Assembly (NCBI GenBank): GCA_964625865.1
Contig: CAZVEV010000030.1
Span: 1-35,826 of the forward strand
From: CAZVEV01 sp964625865
GTDB lineage: Bacteria > Planctomycetota > Phycisphaerae > SM23-33
DNA: 35,826 nt
Direction: 5' to 3'
Below the pieces are notes generated by a model. It saw only the letters and a list, made by a program, of their open reading frames with translations, searched no databases and was not told where the DNA came from. Shown here piece after piece: positions 23,958-29,287 of the stretch (position 1 is its first letter; each line of letters begins with the position of its first letter). A program made the translations under genes and the position numbers.

Positions 23958-23977
23958 ATCCCGATGTACATCGGGAT
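23958..23977. repeat. 20-base perfect palindrome
   Basis: ATCCCGATGTACATCGGGAT is its own reverse complement. It follows the first hairpin at 23904-23935 and both are followed by the same words (CTCGCCCGTGA), so the pair looks like a duplicated element. It lies between convergent genes and could end transcription from either side. Confidence 0.75.
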
Positions 23978-23996
23978 CTCGCCCGTGAGGTCCGGG

Positions 23997-24040
23997 CGAG
24001 CCCCGTGGGCTCGCCGCTGGCCACTGAAGTGGCCAGCCCT
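23997..24040 (+). repeat. Double-hairpin dispersed repeat, copy 1
   Basis: A 44-base element with two adjacent stems: GCGAGCCC/GGGCTCGC (just upstream overlap at 23996) and CTGGCCACT/AGTGGCCAG with a 2-base turn. It matches the reverse complement of 27062-27105 at about 41 of 44 positions. It sits between the VTT gene and the serpin stop. Confidence 0.75.
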
Positions 24041-24062
24041 CGGGTGCGCTTCGGGACGGGCC

Positions 24063-26168
24063 CTACTTCGCGGTCGGGTTCATCATGCGACCCATGAACA
24101 GGACGCTGCCGCTGGTCTTGTCGCGGATGACGAACAGGAAGGGGCGGTCGGCTTTGAACGTCGGCGTGAACGGAACGGTCATCCGCACGGAGGTCACGCC
24201 GACCATCATCACCGCCGTTGCGGCGGCGGCCTCGGTGCCCTTCTCATTGACGTCGACGAACGCCTTGTGGATGACCTTCGAGATGTACAGGCGGTCCATG
24301 GGGTTCGTGCTGGCACTCATGCCGGAGAAATCCGCCCCGTTGGCTGCACGGGGGTCGGTGAATGCCCGGACCATGCCCATCGCCTTGAGCGTATTGCCCA
24401 ACTTGTACTCGGTCTCGAGCTTGAACTTCGGCACGAACGTATGGACCTTGCGCTTGACGCCCTTGCCGATCCACCCGGCCAGGGCGGCCGGCGTGAGGGT
24501 CTTCTCAAGCGCCGCCAGACCGTCCGCGCTGTTCGGGGCCACGAGCACCATGGAGATCTCGTCGCCCTTGTAGGGCAGTTCGAGCATGGCGAAGCCGTCC
24601 TTGCCGGGATACAGGCCCTTCTTCTGGGCGCGCTCGATCATCCGCGGCGTGTTGAAGAATGAGCCGTTGGCGTTGAAGGCGGCGTACCGCCCCGCTTCCA
24701 GGTCGCGGGCGCTCATGATGGGCGTCTTGACCGTCTTGCCGCCGGCCAGCGTAAACGGCAGGTCCCGGGTGTCGGCTTCCTTGAACGGGACGGCCCAGTC
24801 GCCCTTGAAGTAAATCGCATTGGTCAGCACCAGGCGCAGCAGGCGGGCCTGTTGCGGCGACAGCTTGGGGATCAGGTCCTTGATGCGGTTGTTGGTCTGG
24901 TCCTCGACCCACGTGTTGATCTTCGCGCGCTCGGCAGGGAAGTTGTTCTTGAAGTCGGCAGGGAATATCCCGCCCGTGCCGTAGTGCGTGTTGATCGTGT
25001 CGACGTACTTCTTAAGGAATGGATAGGTCTTCTCGCCCCACAAGGCATTGGCGATGCGGAGTTCGTACTGGTCGACTGCTGCCGAGGCCTCGTTCAGCGC
25101 CTTGGCGGCCTTCCGCTCAGCCTGCATCGCCTTGCCGAGTTCTCGGTAGTTGCGCTGCTGGCGGAGTTGCTTGACCTTGGCCTTGGCCGCGTCGAGGGCC
25201 TTGCGACATTCAACGATTCGCTGTCGGGCAGCCTGCACGGCCGTTTCGTCTTTGTCCTTGCCCGTCAGCCGCGCGTTGAGCTTGCCCATGCCCACGTGAA
25301 TCAGCGACGTCTTCCACGGGATCAGTTGCGCATCGGCGCCGATGCGCCGGGCCGCCTGCGGGAAGCGCAGAACCTTGCCCATCTCGGCGGCCGTCGGCCC
25401 GCGTGCCCCCTCTGCCGTCATCGCCAGCGCGCTGGAGATCGAATACGGCGAGAAGAACATATTCTCCCCCGCATTCTCACCGGACAGTTGGCGATAGATG
25501 TCGAAGGCGAAGTCGCTGTTGGCCTTGACCGCAAGGGCCGTCGGCTGGGCGCCGGCCTCGGCAGCCAGCAGGTCGTTCGCCCCGCCGGTGACCGTGCCCA
25601 GCGCGTTGCTCAGCGTCACCACGCCGGTCAGTACGAGAACTCGTGTCAGCTTGGTCATGCGTGTTCCTTTCTGTTGGGGTGTCTCTTCGTGCGTGCCAAT
25701 GTAGAATCGCGTACCGGTCGCCGATGCGACGGCCACGGGGGTCTCGATCTTAAGAGCAGCCGGCGTCGCCCCGGCGGCAAGCGGGGCGGATTCGACGAGC
25801 AGTTCGCCCCGGTCCAGACGGATGCTCTGGTCGGTGACGACGCTGCACTCGGCATCGCCGATCGGCTGAACGCGCCATCCGGGCACGCGCAGCACCGGGG
25901 CCACTGGCGCCGGCACGTGGGGTTTGACCTTCACCACGGACGGCCCGGAAGGCGACCCGTCGCGCGTGGCGAACCAGACGGTTGCCCCGACCGCCAGACA
26001 CGCCGCGGCGGCTGCCGCAACCCACGCTGCGCGGCGCCGAACCGTCAACCGTCGACCGCCCGTCTCGCGGGCCAGTCGTTCAAGGATCCGCCGCTCGCCC
26101 TCGGGCGACAGCGGGTCCAGCGGTACCTGGCGCATTTCGGCTTCGAGCGTGTCCCATGGGTCCGGCAT
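24063..26168 (-). CDS. Anti-sigma/FecR-like transmembrane protein fused to a serpin
   Basis: A single 701-residue frame. Residues 1-45 are a cytoplasmic anti-sigma-like tail (MPDPWDTLEAEMRQVPLDPL); 47-67 a membrane helix; about 95-210 a FecR-like region (GDAECSVV, ETPVAVASATGTRFYIGTH, then RVLVLTGVVTLSNALGTVTG); about 215-701 a complete serpin. Serpin marks include FFSPYSISSALAMTAEGARG, TNAIYFKGDW, HKAFVDVNEKGTEAAAATA (residues 644-661, an inhibitory-type hinge) and the C-terminal PFLFVIRDKTSGSVLFMGR. A coiled coil of about 65 residues (305-370) interrupts the helical core. ATG 26168 has AGGAG at 8-base spacing. An internal ATG at 25658 with AAAGGA could make a separate serpin, but it lies inside the FecR-like strands. 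Confidence 0.85.
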   Translation of the reverse strand: MPDPWDTLEAEMRQVPLDPLSPEGERRILERLARETGGRRLTVRRRAAWVAAAAAACLAVGATVWFATRDGSPSGPSVVKVKPHVPAPVAPVLRVPGWRVQPIGDAECSVVTDQSIRLDRGELLVESAPLAAGATPAALKIETPVAVASATGTRFYIGTHEETPQQKGTRMTKLTRVLVLTGVVTLSNALGTVTGGANDLLAAEAGAQPTALAVKANSDFAFDIYRQLSGENAGENMFFSPYSISSALAMTAEGARGPTAAEMGKVLRFPQAARRIGADAQLIPWKTSLIHVGMGKLNARLTGKDKDETAVQAARQRIVECRKALDAAKAKVKQLRQQRNYRELGKAMQAERKAAKALNEASAAVDQYELRIANALWGEKTYPFLKKYVDTINTHYGTGGIFPADFKNNFPAERAKINTWVEDQTNNRIKDLIPKLSPQQARLLRLVLTNAIYFKGDWAVPFKEADTRDLPFTLAGGKTVKTPIMSARDLEAGRYAAFNANGSFFNTPRMIERAQKKGLYPGKDGFAMLELPYKGDEISMVLVAPNSADGLAALEKTLTPAALAGWIGKGVKRKVHTFVPKFKLETEYKLGNTLKAMGMVRAFTDPRAANGADFSGMSASTNPMDRLYISKVIHKAFVDVNEKGTEAAAATAVMMVGVTSVRMTVPFTPTFKADRPFLFVIRDKTSGSVLFMGRMMNPTAK

Positions 26169-26170
26169 GG

Positions 26171-26662
26171 TCATGTCTCCTGCCCCAGCCGCCGGCTGAG
26201 CGTTCCCATCGCGCTGCGGTACGTCGCGTGGGCCGTGCTGCGCGGAATGCTCATCACCCTGCCGATCTGGCCGAACGTCATCTCGCCCCAGACCTTCATC
26301 ACGACGACCTCGCGCTGCGGGCCGGGCAGGTCGTCCACCGCCTCGCGTATCCGGGCGTGGCGCTCGGACTGCTCGACGACGTCCGCGGGCGTGGCGATCT
26401 CCCGCGGCGGACGGGCCTGGCCCTCGTAGCGCTGTCGTCTGCTGTGTGATCGTCGCCAGTTCATTGCTGTATTCCGCACACACCGGTACAGGTACGTCAG
26501 GGGATGGCGCGTAGACTCCCTGTGCCTCCAGAAGTTCACGAACGCTTCCTGGAGGACGTCCTCGGCGCTGGCGTGGCCGTTGACCCACTGGCGGGCATAG
26601 GCCAGCAGTTTGTCTCCGTGCTCACGCAGCCAGTATGCCGGATCGTTGTCCAACGGCGTCAT
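26171..26662 (-). CDS. ECF-type RNA polymerase sigma factor
   Basis: This 163-residue protein has region 2 (DKLLAYARQWVNGHASAEDVLQEAFVNFWRH, with the VLQEAF core helix) and region 4 (LPGPQREVVVMKVWGEMTFGQIG, then IPRSTAHATYRSAM). It lacks regions 1 and 3, as ECF sigma factors do. It directs polymerase to specific promoters when its anti-sigma releases it. The start is ATG 26662 with GAAGAG upstream; a GTG two codons earlier is possible. Its stop is next to the anti-sigma/serpin start, in the classical sigma/anti-sigma layout. Targets are unknown. Confidence 0.93.
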   Translation of the reverse strand: MTPLDNDPAYWLREHGDKLLAYARQWVNGHASAEDVLQEAFVNFWRHRESTRHPLTYLYRCVRNTAMNWRRSHSRRQRYEGQARPPREIATPADVVEQSERHARIREAVDDLPGPQREVVVMKVWGEMTFGQIGRVMSIPRSTAHATYRSAMGTLSRRLGQET

Positions 26663-27028
26663 CTGCACTCTTCACTGTTATAGACACCGCAGGCGGGACG
26701 TTGTCCAGAAGGATTCGCATTTGAACGTTGAATAACCGCGGACGCCCCACAGCATCCCGGCCAAGCCCCCTGGCCACCCCGTAGCCGCCTGCCGGACGCG
26801 AATACGCCCCTCCCCCCTCCTGCCGACACAAAGTCGGCTAGGCCGCATCCTCGTGCGTGCTGGAGGAGGCCCCCGGGGATCTACGGGCGGACGAAGGCGA
26901 GAACGACGAAGTAAAGCGAAACAGGCCGTCCGGGGGCGAGACCGGGTTGCGTTGTGACCGTGACCGAAGGCCCAGCCGCCATCGAGGTGGCTCGTGTCTC
27001 ACGGCGACTGCCCACAGGCGGGCAACCG

Positions 27029-27083
27029 GCCGCTGAAGCTGCCAGTCCCGCCTCGCGCACAGGGGCTGGCAACTTCAGTGGCC
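27029..27083. repeat. Imperfect inverted repeat within the element
   Basis: GGCCGCTGAAGCTGCCAGTC (27029 onward) pairs with the arm 27062-27083 at about 18 of 22 positions. It shares the words of the double-hairpin repeat (CTGAAGT and its complement), so it looks like a degenerate half-copy inverted next to copy 2. Confidence 0.6.
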
Positions 27084-27105
27084 AGCGGCGAGCCCGCGGG
27101 GCTCG
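27062..27105 (-). repeat. Double-hairpin dispersed repeat, copy 2
   Basis: A 44-base element that matches the reverse complement of 23997-24040 in about 41 of 44 positions. The GCGAGCCC/GGGCTCGC stem is conserved; the second stem has lost one pairing. It lies 100 bases before the AMMECR1 gene. Confidence 0.75.
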
Positions 27106-27206
27106 CCAGAACGGAACACAGACCTGCCAACCAGGCCGCCCCCCCAGGATGCTTGCCCCGTCACCGCACGCGGCGTATGCTCGTGGTGTCATCACGGAGA
27201 ACAGCC

Positions 27207-27755
27207 ATGACCATACCTGAGGACGAACGGGCAACGTTGATCTCGCTGGCCAGGGCCGCCGTCCGGGCGGCCGTCTGCGGCGAGCCGCGACCGACCGTGG
27301 ATAACCCCGCCGGTGTGGTCGGCCAGGAGCGCGGCTGCTTCGTCACCCTCACCAACGCCGGACGCCTCCGCGGGTGCATCGGCACGTTCCAGCCTCGCGG
27401 CCCGCTGGGCGAGATGATCGTCGAGATGGGCGCCGCCGCCGCTCGCGACCCTCGGTTCGTCACCGATCCCATCACCCCCGGCGAACTGGACGAACTGACG
27501 GTCCAGGTCTCGGTCCTGTCCCCCCTGACGCCGACCGACGACCCGCTGGGCCTGACGATCGGCGAGCACGGGATCTACGTCGTCCGCGGCCACCGGTCCG
27601 GCTGCTTCCTGCCCGAGGTCGCCACCGACCAGCACTGGACCGCCGAGCAGTTCCTCTCCTACTGCTGCGCCCACAAAGCCCTCATGCCCCCCGACGCCTG
27701 GAAAGACCCCGACACGACGGTCTATCTCTTCACCTCCGAGAAGTTCGAGACCTGA
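27207..27755 (+). CDS. AMMECR1-domain protein
   Basis: This 182-residue protein matches the AMMECR1 family, known in archaea, bacteria and eukaryotes and often found with Memo and radical-SAM genes in the AmmeMemoRadiSam set. The hallmark LRGCIGTF lies at residues 54-61, and the C-terminal half has VQVSVLSPLTP and GIYVVRGHRSGCFLPEV, also conserved. Biochemical function is not established; a role in substrate modification is discussed for the three-gene set, but neither partner lies next to it here. GGAGA is 8 bases before the ATG at 27207. It appears to be transcribed alone. Confidence 0.92.
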   Translation: MTIPEDERATLISLARAAVRAAVCGEPRPTVDNPAGVVGQERGCFVTLTNAGRLRGCIGTFQPRGPLGEMIVEMGAAAARDPRFVTDPITPGELDELTVQVSVLSPLTPTDDPLGLTIGEHGIYVVRGHRSGCFLPEVATDQHWTAEQFLSYCCAHKALMPPDAWKDPDTTVYLFTSEKFET

Positions 27756-27832
27756 CCGCCCCGCTCCCCGCCCTACCGGAGCACCGCGTTTGTAGCCACC
27801 GAATAATCTCTTGCCCTGCGCGTGATTCGTGC

Positions 27833-27862
27833 TTGACATCGCCTGGTCCGGACGGATATAAT
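27833..27862 (+). promoter_or_regulatory. Consensus sigma70 promoter for the PEP-CTERM gene
   Basis: TTGACA (27833-27838) and TATAAT (27857-27862), both exact, separated by 18 bases. Transcription would start near 27869. Confidence 0.78.
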
Positions 27863-27953
27863 TCTGGTCGAGTCAGGCGCATCGGGTTGAGCCCCCAGGC
27901 GCCGCAGGATGGGCCTTCCACCGCGAGGGTCGCGGAATGCAAGCCCCCCTGTT

Positions 27954-27986
27954 GCTGAACACGCATGTATATGCAGGCCGTTCAGC
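27954..27986 (+). promoter_or_regulatory. Leader hairpin
   Basis: GCTGAAC (27954-27960) and GTTCAGC (27980-27986) close a stem with an inner GCAT/ATGC helix. A second, smaller hairpin (CCGCGA ggg TCGCGG) precedes it at 27921-27935. Together they give a structured 5' leader. No known riboswitch class was recognised. Confidence 0.5.
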
Positions 27987-28006
27987 CTTCCCCCCGCGGG
28001 CAGGCC

Positions 28007-28090
28007 GCCCGGCCGACACCAGGGTCTCGAGCACAGACCCGCAACGCCGCCCGGCCGACACCAGGGTCTCGAGCACAGACCCGCAACGCC
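28007..28090 (+). repeat. Perfect 42-nt tandem duplication
   Basis: Two identical copies, 28007-28048 and 28049-28090, begin with GCCCGGCCGACACC. A third start (GCCCGG) follows. It lies entirely upstream of the ribosome binding site GGAAGGAG, so it is in the leader, not the protein. Confidence 0.92.
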
Positions 28091-28116
28091 GCCCGGAGGG
28101 CGGAAGGAGTTTGGAC

Positions 28117-28911
28117 ATGTATAAAACGATCGTTGCACTGCTTGGTGTAGCCCTGTGTGCCGGGACGGGCGCGGCGGGAATCCTCGACGTGGATTTCGAC
28201 TCGCTGGCGACCGGCGTGATTGACGGCGGCGGGGCGACGACTGCCCAGTTGAACGCCGCCACCACCGGCGGCACGTGGGACCTGAACTCGGCCGCGACGC
28301 ACCAAGTCCAGGCCGACGACGACGGGACGACCGACAAGGGCTTCTCGAGCCGGGCCGGCAGTGCGATGTGGGGCGCCGGCCTCGACCTGGACACCGCGGT
28401 GGACATCAGTGAGATGACCAGCGATCTGGTGATCACCTTCACCACGGGAACGACCGATGGCACGGGCTTTACCCGCGATGCGCACTGGAAGCTCTTTGAC
28501 GGTGCGACCCAGCTGGTGGATATCGAGATTGACGATGGCAAGGTGTTTCTTAATGGGAGCAACAAAGGGACGCTGTTCGCCGGCAGTGACGGCCATTCCA
28601 TCGGTACGATCTGGGATACATCGTCGGGATTCCTCCTCGATTTCTCGATCACGATCGACAGCGCCGGCAACGTGGACCTGTCAGTCAACGATCATGGCGG
28701 GTCGGGTTCCACCGACACCGTAACGGGCTCGACGACGATCGCCTCGACGGCCAATATCGACCGCCTCGAGACGAAATGGGACAATGCGAGGTCTAATCCC
28801 CAGATGGGCATCTACTTCGGCGAGATCTCGATCGTCCCCGAGCCGGCGACGCTGGCCGTGCTGGCGCTCGGCGGATTCGGCGTGATGACGAGACGGCGAC
28901 GCCAGGCGTAG
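28117..28911 (+). CDS. Secreted PEP-CTERM protein
   Basis: This 264-residue protein has a signal peptide (MYKTIVALLGVALCAGTGAAG), a beta-rich body with many Gly, Thr and Asp residues, and a PEP-CTERM tail: VPEPATLAVLALGGFGVM then Arg-Arg-Arg-Arg. PEP-CTERM proteins are processed by an exosortase and often act in extracellular matrix or biofilm. The body resembles carbohydrate-binding or adhesin-type jelly-roll domains but was not assigned. AAGGAG lies 8 bases before the ATG. A strong hairpin follows the stop. Confidence 0.9.
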   Translation: MYKTIVALLGVALCAGTGAAGILDVDFDSLATGVIDGGGATTAQLNAATTGGTWDLNSAATHQVQADDDGTTDKGFSSRAGSAMWGAGLDLDTAVDISEMTSDLVITFTTGTTDGTGFTRDAHWKLFDGATQLVDIEIDDGKVFLNGSNKGTLFAGSDGHSIGTIWDTSSGFLLDFSITIDSAGNVDLSVNDHGGSGSTDTVTGSTTIASTANIDRLETKWDNARSNPQMGIYFGEISIVPEPATLAVLALGGFGVMTRRRRQA

Positions 28912-28938
28912 ACGCGGCGGCGACCGCACACTGACATC

Positions 28939-28974
28939 GGGGCGGGACACGCGCTTGGGCGCATGTCCCGCCCC
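28939..28974 (+). terminator. Hairpin terminator after the PEP-CTERM gene
   Basis: GGGGCGGGACA (28939-28949) and TGTCCCGCCCC (28964-28974) make a perfect 11-bp stem; inner GCGC/GCGC adds four pairs. Only a weak T-containing tail (GCTTCGTTT) follows. Confidence 0.65.
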
Positions 28975-29113
28975 GCTTCGTTTACGGACGCATGCGAGGC
29001 CTCTGGGGTGCATCGGTCCAATCGCGAGTCGCCCATTTCGCCCCCGGCGATCACACCGGGGGGATCCGTTCGAACACGAACGCGCTACGATGTCATATCG
29101 AGCGAAGCAGGGC

Positions 29114-29174
29114 GTGCGGATGCGCGCGTGCGGACGCACTGTGCGGATGCGCGCATGCGGACGCACTGTGCGGA
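29114..29174 (+). repeat. 27-nt tandem repeat, about 2.3 copies
   Basis: GTGCGGATGCGCGCGTGCGG plus 7 bases repeats at 29114-29140 and 29141-29167 with one change, then partly to 29174. The unit is CpG-rich and length is a multiple of three, but no ribosome binding site or start supports translation. Confidence 0.85.
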
Positions 29175-29287
29175 CGCGGGGAACCCCCGGGTGTATTCAC
29201 CCGGGGCGAAATGGGGGCGTGCTCGACTTGTGCATTGGACGGTGATAGACTCGGGGGCGTGGTTCCGATCAACTGAAAGGGTCGTCC

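Larger units (their letters stand above)
26663..27206. other. 544-base spacer with palindromic repeats
   Basis: No convincing gene. It separates the divergent sigma factor and AMMECR1 genes. The only clear structure is the repeat around 27029-27105. Translations on both strands are Pro/Arg-rich and lack ribosome binding sites. Promoters for both flanking genes should be here, but no consensus pair was found with suitable spacing. Confidence 0.5.
27756..28116 (+). promoter_or_regulatory. Leader of the PEP-CTERM gene with promoter, hairpins and tandem duplication
   Basis: No gene. The region contains a consensus promoter (27833-27862), a CCGCGA/TCGCGG hairpin (27921-27935), a larger hairpin (27954-27986) and a 42-nt tandem duplication (28007-28090), then the ribosome binding site. 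Transcription from the promoter gives about 250 bases of untranslated leader. Confidence 0.6.
28912..29287. other. Spacer between PEP-CTERM and HzsA-related genes
   Basis: 376 bases with the terminator hairpin (28939-28974) and a tandem repeat (29114-29174). Open frames here lack ribosome binding sites and have no recognisable product. Confidence 0.5.

Noticed and set aside
26169..26588. N-terminal extension of the anti-sigma/serpin frame overlapping the sigma factor
   Set aside because: It is Pro/Arg-rich, out of frame inside the sigma gene, and a good ribosome binding site supports the start at 26168.
26677..26707. Possible promoter TGGACA-19-TATAAC for the ECF sigma gene
   Set aside because: Spacing is long and the start of transcription would lie only about 8 bases before the ATG, cutting off the ribosome binding site.
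27756..28116. Known riboswitch or 6S-like RNA in the PEP-CTERM leader
   Set aside because: Two hairpins are present, but no conserved core of a known class was recognised.
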